Shown here: positions 16,626-25,715 of the stretch, one piece after another
Layout of the letters: each line of letters opens with the position of its first letter
How positions within the stretch are numbered: position 1 is the stretch's first letter
From: JABDGM01 sp046349975
GTDB lineage: Bacteria; Planctomycetota; Planctomycetia; Pirellulales; Lacipirellulaceae
Reading direction: 5' to 3'
Length of the DNA stretch: 64,000 nucleotides
Assembly: GCA_046349975.1 (NCBI GenBank)
Contig: JAXMBH010000003.1
Span: 248,001-312,000 of the forward strand
The notes under the pieces: model-generated
Database searches by the model: none
Told to the model about the DNA's origin: nothing
The model's input: the letters and a program-made list of their open reading frames with translations, nothing else
Made by a program: the position numbers and the translations under genes

Positions 16626-19325
16626 ATGATGAACGTTGGCATAATAGCGGCGCGGACAATGGCGATCGTGACCGCGAGCCTCCTCGCGCTCGTAAGTCTT
16701 CCTGCGGCGAGTCGTGCCCAGCGGGTCCTCGGCGTCGACGTTTCCTATTGGCAAAGCGAGATCACGCAGCAGGCTTGGAACTACGCCTACAACAATGACA
16801 ACCGCCGATTTGCGTACGTTCGTTCCTCGCGCGGCGGCACCACCGGCCTGGGGCAAACTGCGGGTACCCCTGGCGGCGGCACTCAAGAAACGCTCTCACG
16901 CCGCTACGATGACTCGCGGTTCATTCAGAACATGGTGCGGGCCGACGCGGCCGGGTTAATGACCGGCCCTTACCATTTCGAACGCGCGGATATTCTCACC
17001 AACACCGGCGCGGACGAAGCCGACCACTTCATGCAAATGGCCGGCGTCTACATGCGGCCAGGCTATCTGTTGCCGATGTACGATTTCGAGGCGGGGCAAG
17101 CGCAGCGCACGAACCAGGAGCTGGCGCAGTTCACGCTCGACTTCTCGAACCGCATTTACGAGATCATGAAGATTCGGCCGTCGATCTATGCAAACGGGAA
17201 TTACATTAACGATCTATCCGGCGCAAGTGCGACGACGCGGAACGCGCTCGCTCAGCCAGCAGCAAACGGGCCGAGCGTCGTGTCGCCGGCCTATCCGATG
17301 CTGGTTAGTGCGAGCTATGCTGCCGGCAGCGGTAACCCGTACGACGAGGCCGCGTATGGCAGTCTCCAAACGCAGAACCCGAAAGACGCGAGCAGCTCTC
17401 CGAACCTGTACTACGGCCCGTTCGACGATTACGGCAACAGCCAGCCATGGAATATTTGGCAATACAGCAGCGGAGAGGCGCCGTTTGGTTCGTTCGGCGA
17501 TACCACAACCGATGGCGACGTCGCTCAGGGCGATATCGAGTTTCTGCGCGACATGCTCGTGCCGGCAGTCTGGTGGAACGACGCGAGCGGCGACTGGAGC
17601 ACGCTCACGAACTGGAACAGCGGCCAGCCGATCGTGGCGCCGCAAGTCGGCGCTGGCCAGGCGCCGCAGTATGCAACGGGCCCGTTGCCTGTAGCGCGTC
17701 TTCCGGGCGCGGCCGGCTCCGGCCCCACATCGGGCCAGTACGACACCGTAATTCTCGAGCGGCCGAATGCGAACATCACGGTCACCATTTCCACTGGCTC
17801 GCACAACGTCCGCAAATTGTACATGCGGGAAACGCTGAACATTTCCGGCGGCACGCTCACAATCAACTACGATCCGAATTACAACAACGATTTTGACAAC
17901 AATCCGGCCACGACATTTCCGGGCGCGCTGCGGTCGGGCCCGCTTTCGGCGCAGTTTTCAGGCCCGGTTACAGTGAGCGGCACTGGCAGCTTGAGCGTGA
18001 ACACGCTGCGTGTCGACGCCGCGCAAACATTCACGCTCGCTGGCAGCACCGGCGCCGTAACGTTCAAGCAGATCAATTTGATGCCTGGCGCCACCCCAGC
18101 CAAGATTTTGATCAGCGGCGATATGAACATTAGCCCGCTCGCCAATAGTACGGCGACCATTGCGAACGGCAGCGGCTCTGGAGCGACCGGGTTTGTCGAC
18201 CTCGGCGGCGGCGTGCGCGGTTTCAACGTGGCAAATGGAACATCGGATGTTGATCTCGACGTCACCGTTCCAATCACCAACGGCGGCATCACCAAGAGCG
18301 GCGCTGGCACTATGCGGCTCAGCGGCAACAACACCTTCACCGGCGCCGTGAACGTGAATGGCGGCACGCTGCGCTACAACCACGCCTCGGGCCTCACCAC
18401 TTCAACCGCCGTGGCTGTCAACAACGGCGGCGTGCTGGATATGAACGGCATCGGCGATACGGTCGCGTCGCTATCGAGCGCGGTCGGCAATACGACCGGC
18501 GTGATTCTGCAAGGCTCTGCGGCGTTGTCGCTGGCCGCCGCCGCGGGAACGAATACGTATTACGGTTCGATCAGCGGCACCGGGACATTGACAAAGAGCG
18601 GTGCGGCCGTGCAGGTGTTGGCCGGCAACAATACGCTGGGGCCGGTGACGATCAACGCTGGATCGCTGCTCTTCAACGGGACGAACTCCGTGGGCGGCGT
18701 CACCGTGAACGGCGGCGTGTTGGGCGGCACTGGTTCGCTCTCCGGCGCTGTTACCCTCAACGCCGGCGCCCATCTTGCTCCCGGCGCCGGTATTGAATCG
18801 CTGGGGGTTGGCGCACTGACGTTGAACGCCGGATCGGTGCTCGACTTTGAAATTGGGGCCGGCGGCGCGGCAGATCGCGTGGATGTGGCCGGCGTTCTCA
18901 ACCTGGGCACGGCGTCGTTGAATATCGTTAACGCCGGCGGCATGGGGGTCGGTGTCTATACCTTGTTCAACTATGGAACGCTTAGTGGCGGCGTTGCTAA
19001 TTTGCAGCTAGCGAGTGTGCCGTCCAACTTTGCTTACAGTCTGCTCGACACCGGCACGGCAATTAACCTTCGCGTGTCGTTATTGGGCGACTTCAATTTC
19101 GACGGGGCGGTCGACACCGCTGACTATGCCGTTTGGCGCGAAGGTCTGGGCACCGTCTACACGCAAGCCGATTACGACCAGTGGCGGGCTCACTTTGGCG
19201 AAACTGCGGTCACTGCCGCGGCCGCAAACGCCGGTGCTGCTGTCCCTGAGCCGGCACTCTCGTCGCTCATTGCCGGCGCGATCTTCGTTCGGCTCATACG
19301 CCGGTGCGGTTTAGAAAGAGAATAA
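16626..19325 (+). CDS. GH25 lysozyme fused to autotransporter-type repeats, dockerin and PEP-CTERM
   Basis: Start taken at ATG 16626 (a TTG at 16614 and an ATG at 16629 are alternatives; no ribosome site decides). After a signal peptide ending SRAQ comes a GH25 muramidase domain (about 33-320): GVDVSYWQ with Asp38, GPYHFERAD, the catalytic YDFEAG with Asp153 and Glu155, and IWQYSSGE. GH25 enzymes cut the MurNAc-GlcNAc bond of peptidoglycan. A long passenger of beta-strand repeats follows (NGGITKSGAGTMRLSGNNTF, NGGTLRYNHASGL), then a dockerin-like pair (GDFNFDGAVDTADYAVWR and YTQADYDQWRAHFGE) and VPEPALSSLIAG with a basic end. Tandem paralogue at 19353 shares the full architecture. Confidence 0.88.
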   Translation: MMNVGIIAARTMAIVTASLLALVSLPAASRAQRVLGVDVSYWQSEITQQAWNYAYNNDNRRFAYVRSSRGGTTGLGQTAGTPGGGTQETLSRRYDDSRFIQNMVRADAAGLMTGPYHFERADILTNTGADEADHFMQMAGVYMRPGYLLPMYDFEAGQAQRTNQELAQFTLDFSNRIYEIMKIRPSIYANGNYINDLSGASATTRNALAQPAANGPSVVSPAYPMLVSASYAAGSGNPYDEAAYGSLQTQNPKDASSSPNLYYGPFDDYGNSQPWNIWQYSSGEAPFGSFGDTTTDGDVAQGDIEFLRDMLVPAVWWNDASGDWSTLTNWNSGQPIVAPQVGAGQAPQYATGPLPVARLPGAAGSGPTSGQYDTVILERPNANITVTISTGSHNVRKLYMRETLNISGGTLTINYDPNYNNDFDNNPATTFPGALRSGPLSAQFSGPVTVSGTGSLSVNTLRVDAAQTFTLAGSTGAVTFKQINLMPGATPAKILISGDMNISPLANSTATIANGSGSGATGFVDLGGGVRGFNVANGTSDVDLDVTVPITNGGITKSGAGTMRLSGNNTFTGAVNVNGGTLRYNHASGLTTSTAVAVNNGGVLDMNGIGDTVASLSSAVGNTTGVILQGSAALSLAAAAGTNTYYGSISGTGTLTKSGAAVQVLAGNNTLGPVTINAGSLLFNGTNSVGGVTVNGGVLGGTGSLSGAVTLNAGAHLAPGAGIESLGVGALTLNAGSVLDFEIGAGGAADRVDVAGVLNLGTASLNIVNAGGMGVGVYTLFNYGTLSGGVANLQLASVPSNFAYSLLDTGTAINLRVSLLGDFNFDGAVDTADYAVWREGLGTVYTQADYDQWRAHFGETAVTAAAANAGAAVPEPALSSLIAGAIFVRLIRRCGLERE

Positions 19326-19352
19326 CTCCATTCAAAATCGAATGCCTTCGAC

Positions 19353-22001
19353 ATGACGAGTCCCAAAATACTGACGATTCTCGCGGCATGTGCACTGCTG
19401 TTAACCACCGCAACGGCGCATGCGCAACGTGTGCTGGGGCTCGATATCTCAGCGTGGCAGGGGAATATTTCCCAGACGACGTGGAACAACATCAAAAGCG
19501 TTGAGAACCGGCAGTTCGTGATTCTGCGATCGAGCCGCGGCGGCACCACGGGGTATTACGATCAGAATGACAAAGACAATTTAAATGGGCTCAATACCCT
19601 CTCGCAGCGCTACGACGATCCTTACTACGTGCAAAACGTCAATCGCGCGACCGCGGCGGGCATGTTTGTCGGCTCGTATCACTTCAGCCGGCCGGATATT
19701 ATCGCGACGACGACGAATTCGAACGGCATCGCGAACTCCGGCGCCAACGAAGCCGACCACTTCATTCAAATGGCCGGCGCATTTATGCGGCCCGGTTATT
19801 TGTTGCCTGTTCACGACTTCGAAGCCGGCGATGGCATTCGGACCGACAATCAGTTAGCTCAATTCTGCCTGGATTTCTCCAACCGCATTTACGAAGTCAT
19901 GGGCATTCGCCCGGCAATTTACACCAACGGCAACTACGCCGCCAACATTCTGCAGACTGCCACCGACCCGACGCCGAGCCAAACTGTTGCTGCCTATCCC
20001 ACATTATGGAGCGCGCGGTGGCCGAATCAGAGTAATCCGTCGGCCATCGATGTGCAGAATTCCGAGCCAAAGGATTCGTACTCACCGATCTACGGTCCCT
20101 GGGACGACGCCGGTGTGACGCACCCCTGGGCGTTCTGGCAATACGCGAGCACCGGTCGCCTGCAGAGTTTTAACAACGGCGCCAACAACCTCGATATGGA
20201 CGTCACGCACGGCGACATCGAGTATCTGAAGGACTATCTTGTTCCGGCACTCTGGGTCAACAACAGCAGCGGCGATTGGAGCACCCTCTCGAATTGGAAT
20301 AGCGGCCAGGCGCCGATCGTGCCCGTGACTGGCCCGGGACAGGTGGCTCCGGTCGGCACGCAGACCTTGCCCACGCCGCGCCTGCCGGGCGCCGCTGGCA
20401 GCGGCGTCACTTCCGGCCAGAATGATACGGTCATTCTCGATCGGCCTAACGCCGATATTACGGTGACTCTTTCTTCCGGCTCACATAACGTACGCAAGTT
20501 GTTCGTGCGCGAGGCGCTCGACATCACAGGCGGCTTTCTGACGATCAACTACGATCCGACCTACAACAACGATTTCGACAACAATCCCGCGACGAACTAT
20601 CCGAAGGCCCTCCGGTCCGGACCGATTTCAGCGCAATTCTCTGGCCCGGTGACGCTCAGCGGCTTGGGCGCCTTGAGCGTCCATACGCTGCAGGTCGATG
20701 CGACACGCACATTTACGCTGGCCGGCGGACGGGGCTCGCTAACGTTCAATACAATTAATTTGATGCCCGATGCGGCCGCGCCGGCCAAGATCGCCGTCAC
20801 TGGCACGGTCACCATCAACCCGCTCAACAACGCCACTGCAACCATCGCCCCCGGAATAGGATCGGGCAACCAAGGCACCATTGACCTTAGCGGAGGAGTG
20901 CGTGGCTTTAACGTCAACAATGGTGCAGCGGACGTCGACCTCGATGTTGTCGTGCCCATCGTAAACGGCGGGTTCATCAAGAGCGGCGCGGGCACAATGC
21001 GGCTGAGCGGCAGCAATTCAATCGCTGGCGAAGTCACCGTGAACAGCGGAACGCTGCGGTACAATCATTCCTCTGGTCTGATGAGTTCCACCCCGGTCAC
21101 GGTGAATAACGGTGGGACGCTCGATATGAACGGGATTGCCGATACGATTGCCTCGCTCTCCAGCACGACTGACAACACCACGGGCGTGGTATTGCAGGGG
21201 GCAGCCGACCTGGCGCTGGCCGCAACAGCCGGCACGGCTACTTATTACGGCTCGATAAACGGCAGCGGCTCACTCACAAAAAATGGGGCCGCGACGCAAA
21301 TACTGGCAGGCGCCAACACGCTCGGACCTGTGATCATTAATGCGGGCACCCTGCTCTTCAATGCCTCTAACACCACGGGTAGCGTGACGGTGAACGGCGG
21401 CGTGCTCGGCGGAACGGGCTTTCTATCAGGAGCCGTCACCTTGAACTCCGGAGCCACGCTGGCTCCCGGAGCAAGCATCGAATCGCTTGGCGTCAGCGCA
21501 CTTACACTGAATACGGGCTCTGTACTCGACTTCGAAGTCGGTGCGGGCGGTGCTGCGGACCGCCTCGATGTCGCCGGGCTCTTGAACCTCAATGCGGCGT
21601 CGCTGAATATCATCGACGCCGGCGGGATGACTGTCGGCATCTATACGTTGATCAACTACGGCACGCTGAGCGGCAGCCTCGCCAGTTTGAGCATGCTCAA
21701 CGCGCCGAATCACTTTGCTTATGCGCTGACAGACACCGGAAACGCAATTAACCTGCGAGTTTCGCTGCTCGGCGATTTGAATTTCGATGGAATGGTCGAC
21801 ACTTCCGATTATTCGGTCTGGCGCAAGGGTTTCGGCACGATCTACACTCAGGCCGAGTATGACCTGTGGCGTGCCCACTTTGGTGAAACCGCGGCGAGCT
21901 TGGCCGCCGGTGCAACCGCTGGAGCCGTGCCGGAACCCGCCAACTTGGTGCTTCTCATTGTGGCGCTTTCCGCCGGGGCACTCCGGCGCTCAAAGCGATA
22001 G
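19353..22001 (+). CDS. GH25 lysozyme fusion, tandem paralogue
   Basis: The 882-residue product repeats the architecture of the gene 27 bases upstream: signal peptide ending AHAQ, GH25 domain with GLDISAWQ (Asp31), GSYHFSRPD, VHDFEAGD (Asp155 and Glu157) and FWQYASTG, then beta-strand repeats (GGFIKSGAGTMRLSGSNS, NSGTLRYNHSSGL), a dockerin-like pair (GDLNFDGMVDTSDYSVWR and YTQAEYDLWRAHFGE) and VPEPANLVLLIVALSAG with a basic tail. Identity is high over the whole length, so this is a gene duplication that has since diverged. Probably co-transcribed with its neighbour. Inferred role: surface or secreted peptidoglycan hydrolysis, on neighbours or on the cell's own wall. Confidence 0.88.
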   Translation: MTSPKILTILAACALLLTTATAHAQRVLGLDISAWQGNISQTTWNNIKSVENRQFVILRSSRGGTTGYYDQNDKDNLNGLNTLSQRYDDPYYVQNVNRATAAGMFVGSYHFSRPDIIATTTNSNGIANSGANEADHFIQMAGAFMRPGYLLPVHDFEAGDGIRTDNQLAQFCLDFSNRIYEVMGIRPAIYTNGNYAANILQTATDPTPSQTVAAYPTLWSARWPNQSNPSAIDVQNSEPKDSYSPIYGPWDDAGVTHPWAFWQYASTGRLQSFNNGANNLDMDVTHGDIEYLKDYLVPALWVNNSSGDWSTLSNWNSGQAPIVPVTGPGQVAPVGTQTLPTPRLPGAAGSGVTSGQNDTVILDRPNADITVTLSSGSHNVRKLFVREALDITGGFLTINYDPTYNNDFDNNPATNYPKALRSGPISAQFSGPVTLSGLGALSVHTLQVDATRTFTLAGGRGSLTFNTINLMPDAAAPAKIAVTGTVTINPLNNATATIAPGIGSGNQGTIDLSGGVRGFNVNNGAADVDLDVVVPIVNGGFIKSGAGTMRLSGSNSIAGEVTVNSGTLRYNHSSGLMSSTPVTVNNGGTLDMNGIADTIASLSSTTDNTTGVVLQGAADLALAATAGTATYYGSINGSGSLTKNGAATQILAGANTLGPVIINAGTLLFNASNTTGSVTVNGGVLGGTGFLSGAVTLNSGATLAPGASIESLGVSALTLNTGSVLDFEVGAGGAADRLDVAGLLNLNAASLNIIDAGGMTVGIYTLINYGTLSGSLASLSMLNAPNHFAYALTDTGNAINLRVSLLGDLNFDGMVDTSDYSVWRKGFGTIYTQAEYDLWRAHFGETAASLAAGATAGAVPEPANLVLLIVALSAGALRRSKR

Positions 22002-22258
22002 AAAACGCGCGGTTTTGCCACAACGAATCCGGCTCAAATGCAGCGACCTTTGCGCAATAGCGCTAGGATGTTGCGCACTGTCCCCTGCTCTTTCCCGCGG
22101 CGCTTGGTTATTCTGAATCGAAGCGTCGGAAGCTGTCGGCCGCGGCATTCTTTTGGCAGCGAGCATCGTCAATCGACCAGTTGTATGCAGCGGCTCGCGG
22201 CGCGAGTTCCGACGTTTCATCAGGTGGGCCCAGCGAGTCGATTTTGCGAGGTGTCGGA

Positions 22259-23823
22259 ATGAAATCTCTGTCCGGTCGTGCTGCAACCCAACGGTGTTGT
22301 CAGTTTCTGCTAGGCGTATCAATAGCGACTGCTATCGCACCAATGTTGCGTGCTGCCGAGTCGCGCCGCGATAAGTCCCCGCCGCCGGTCGCCCGCGAGT
22401 TCCGCGGCGTGTGGGTCGCCACAGTAGAAAACATCGACTGGCCGTCGCGACCGGGGTTGTCCTCCGCGGAGCAGCAGAAGGAGTTCCTCGCGATTCTCGA
22501 CAAGTGCGTCGAGCTCAATATCAACGCGGTCATTTTCCAGGTGCGCACCCAGGCCGATGCGTTCTACCCGTCGAAGCTTGAGCCCTGGTCGGAGTTTCTT
22601 TCCGGCAAGATGGGCGAAGCGCCCAAGCCATTTTACGATCCGCTGGAGTTTGCGGTGAAAGAAGCCCATCGCCGGGGTTGCAGCTGCATGTCTGGTTCAA
22701 TCCGTACCGCGTGCGCGTACCCAGTGCCAAGACGCCGGCATCGGAAAAACATGCGAGCATCGCCCAGGCCGATATCGTGCGCAAGTACGGCAAATACTTA
22801 TGGTTCGATCCGGGCGAACCAGGATCGGAAGAAAACTTTATTGCCGTGCTCAACGACGTGGTGAAGCGTTACGACATCGACGGCGTGCACATTGACGACT
22901 ATTTCTATCCGTACCAGGTGCGCGACGAAGCCGGCAAAGTTGTACCATTCCCCGATGATGACAGTTACGCTCGCGCGAAGGCGAAGGGTATGAAGCTCGA
23001 TCGCGACGATTGGCGACGGCAGAACGTCGACCACCTCGTGCATCGTATGTATCTGGAAGTGAAAAAGGCGAAGCCGTGGGTACTCGTCGGCATCAGCCCG
23101 TTCGGCATTTGGCGGCCGGGCAATCCGCCGGGCATCACCGGCCTCGACCAATACAGCACGCTGTATGCCGACGCACGAAAGTGGCAACAAGAAGGTTGGC
23201 TCGATTACTTCACGCCGCAACTCTATTGGAAAGTCGACAGCAAGGGACAAAGCTATCCCAAGCTGCTCGAGTGGTGGGCAGAACAAAACGAAAAGAAGCG
23301 GCATCTTTGGCCGGGAAATTTTACGTCTAAAGTCCGCAAAAAGGCGGGCGATGACGATGCCGAACGAACTTGGACCGCCGACGACCTCTTGCAGCAGATC
23401 GAAGCGACCCGGGCGACAGCCGGCGCGACCGGCAACGTTCACTTCAGCATGAAAGCGCTCATGCAGAACTTCGGTGGCATCAGCGACAAGCTCAAGGAAG
23501 GCCCGTACGCCGAGCCGGCGCTTGTTCCCGAGTCGACGTGGCTGGGCAAAGAAACGCCCGCCAAGCCGGAAGTTTCGGCCACCCGCACCGATGGCGGCGT
23601 TGCGATAACAATGAGCCTGCCGAAAGATAAGAAACCGTGGCAATGGGTAGTACGATCGCAGAATGCCGATGGCTGGACGACCGCGATCGTGCCGGGCGAT
23701 GAATACGATTACAAACTCAAGACCGGCTCGGGCGAACCTAAGGCCGTCGTCGTGTCGGCAGTCTCGCGACTCGGCCGTGAAGGTAAGCCATCGAGAGCGG
23801 AGGTCGGCAACGACAAACAGTAA
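22259..23823 (+). pseudogene. GHL10-type glycoside hydrolase (YddW/DUF187 family), frameshifted
   Basis: Two reading frames together make one protein. The first (start ATG 22259; signal sequence, then REFRGVWVATVENIDWPS and INAVIFQVRTQADAFY) runs in register to AHRRG at about 22677. The continuation LQLHVWFNPYRVRV, the next conserved block of GHL10 proteins, lies in the +1-shifted frame from 22678 on, through DGVHIDDYFYPYQ and GWLDYFTPQLYW to the stop at 23823. One base is missing in the CGCCGGGGTTG stretch compared with an intact frame. Either the gene is inactivated or this is a sequencing error; all motifs on both sides are well preserved, which favours an error or a recent event. The family includes enzymes proposed to act on peptidoglycan glycans. 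The stop overlaps the next start (TAATG). Confidence 0.82.
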
Positions 23824-25715
23824 TGACGGCGGAAGCTTCGTCAGGCGAAAGCACGAAGGCAGTCGATCGCGGGCCGTGGTGGTGGGTGCCGACCCTCTAC
23901 TTTGCTCAAGGCATTCCGTACGTCGTCATGATGACCGTTGCGGTCATCATGTTCAAGCGACTCGGCGTGGGAAACACGCAGATCGCGCTCTACACGAGTT
24001 GGCTTTATCTGCCGTACACGATTAAGCCCTTGTGGAGCCCGCTCGTGCAGCGCATCGGGACGCGCCGCGCCTGGGTGCTCGTCATGCAATTGTTGGTGGC
24101 GGCTGGGCTCGCGTGTGTCGCCTTCGCCATCCCGCTCGACAGCTTCCTGCGCTGGAGCTTGGTGGCACTCGCCGGTATCGCCATTTGCTCCGCCACTCAC
24201 GACATCGCCGCTGACGGATTCTACCTGCTTGCCCTCTCGAGCCACCAACAAGCTTGGTTCGTTGGCATCCGCAGCACTGCGTATCGCATGGCAATGATCG
24301 CCGGACAAGGCCTTCTCATCATGCTGGCCGGCGCGCTAGAGTCCTCCTCTGGCCTGCCGGTTGTGGAGATTCCGATTGCCGCGGTCGATCAACAAACCGA
24401 AAGTTCGACCTTCTCGCCCCAGGCCGCCACCTTCGACAGCGGCCTCCACGCTCAACGAATTCTGTCTGCTAAGGCGAAGTATGAATTAAGTGTCCGCGGA
24501 CGAACTGCCGCTGATGTCAAGGCAATCAAGACCGCAGTGCGTGAATGGAACGTTGATCACGCTTTCTATGCAGCGCCCGAAGCGCCTGCCGCGAAAGCCA
24601 AGACTAAGTCGCAATGGGTGCTTGAACTCGAAGACTATCTGCGCACCCACTTTGGCCGTACGACGCGCGGCGAAGCTGGCGGCAACGACCGGGCAGGCGA
24701 TGTGGCGGTCATCATGCTGCGCCTTGCCAAACCTGTTGCGGCCGGCGCGCAGCAGGTCGTCCAAGTGGGTCGCTCTGCGGGCGACGCCAACTTCGAAGTT
24801 GTCGAAGGCGAGCGCTTCGTCGTGACCGATGCCAATTGGAACCAGCCGTTCGTGGCGGTCGTGCAGATCGACTCGAAACTCGACCATGCTTCCACCGCCA
24901 CGTTTGCCGTTCGATCCGGCAATCTCCGCCTCGCGTGGTCGGTCACATTTTTCGTTATCGCCGCTGGCTTTCTGGCGTGCTGCATCTACCACGCAGTCTG
25001 CCTGCCCCGGCCGACGGCCGACCTGGTGGCAAGCAAAGTCGACGACAAGGTCCTGCCGGGCCCGTTCGATTTTCTCGTGCCGTTCCTTGATTTCATTCGG
25101 AAACCGCGGATCATCGCCGTGATCGCATTCCTGCTGCTCTATCGTTTTCCCGAGAGTCAGCTGGTAAAGCTTGCCACGCCATTTCTGCTCGATTCGCGCG
25201 AGGCGGGCGGCCTCGCGCTGACAACAGCCGAAGTCGGCATCGTGTACGGTACGATCGGCGTCGCCATGCTCACCGTGGGCGGCTTGGTCGGCGGATTCGT
25301 CGTCGCCAAACACGGTTTGGGGCGCTGTCTGTGGCCCATGGCGCTCGCAATTCATTTACCCAACCTGGCATTCCTGTTCCTCGCGTACGTGCAGCCCGAA
25401 AGCAGGTGGCTCATTACCGCCGCGGTTGCCGTCGAACAACTCGGGTACGGTTTCGGCTTCACGGCCTACATGCTGTATTGCGTGTATGTCGCAACCGGCA
25501 AACATCAAACGGTTCACTATGCCCTGTGCACAGGCCTCATGGCTCTGGGGATGATGGTCCCCGGAATGTGGAGTGGTTGGCTCCAGGACTTGATCGGATA
25601 CCAACACTTTTTCGTCTGGATCATGCTGGCGATGATTCCCAGCGTGCTTGCCGTCGCGTTCATCCCCGTTGATCGCGACTTTGGCAAGAAAACCGAGACG
25701 CCCCCTGCCGCCTGA
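23823..25715 (+). CDS. AmpG-like MFS permease with large periplasmic insertion
   Basis: The product (630 residues) is an MFS permease: WWWVPTLYFAQGIPYVVMM, the conserved YLPYTIKPLWSPLVQRIGTRR and THDIAADGFYLLAL match the AmpG/acetyl-CoA-transporter (PAT) branch. I count about 12 membrane segments. Between the fifth (about 160-180) and sixth (about 365-390) lies a soluble stretch of roughly 185 residues, which places it outside the cytoplasm if the N-terminus is inside. AmpG imports GlcNAc-1,6-anhydroMurNAc peptides into the cytoplasm. Its start overlaps the stop of the GHL10 gene and its stop overlaps the start of the nagZ-like gene (TGATG), so the three are translationally coupled. Substrate is inferred from context. 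Confidence 0.82.
   Translation: MTAEASSGESTKAVDRGPWWWVPTLYFAQGIPYVVMMTVAVIMFKRLGVGNTQIALYTSWLYLPYTIKPLWSPLVQRIGTRRAWVLVMQLLVAAGLACVAFAIPLDSFLRWSLVALAGIAICSATHDIAADGFYLLALSSHQQAWFVGIRSTAYRMAMIAGQGLLIMLAGALESSSGLPVVEIPIAAVDQQTESSTFSPQAATFDSGLHAQRILSAKAKYELSVRGRTAADVKAIKTAVREWNVDHAFYAAPEAPAAKAKTKSQWVLELEDYLRTHFGRTTRGEAGGNDRAGDVAVIMLRLAKPVAAGAQQVVQVGRSAGDANFEVVEGERFVVTDANWNQPFVAVVQIDSKLDHASTATFAVRSGNLRLAWSVTFFVIAAGFLACCIYHAVCLPRPTADLVASKVDDKVLPGPFDFLVPFLDFIRKPRIIAVIAFLLLYRFPESQLVKLATPFLLDSREAGGLALTTAEVGIVYGTIGVAMLTVGGLVGGFVVAKHGLGRCLWPMALAIHLPNLAFLFLAYVQPESRWLITAAVAVEQLGYGFGFTAYMLYCVYVATGKHQTVHYALCTGLMALGMMVPGMWSGWLQDLIGYQHFFVWIMLAMIPSVLAVAFIPVDRDFGKKTETPPAA

Noticed and set aside
22660..22700. 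Programmed ribosomal frameshift in the GHL10 gene
   Set aside because: No slippery heptamer followed by a pseudoknot is evident, and programmed shifts are not known for this family; an error or mutation is simpler.
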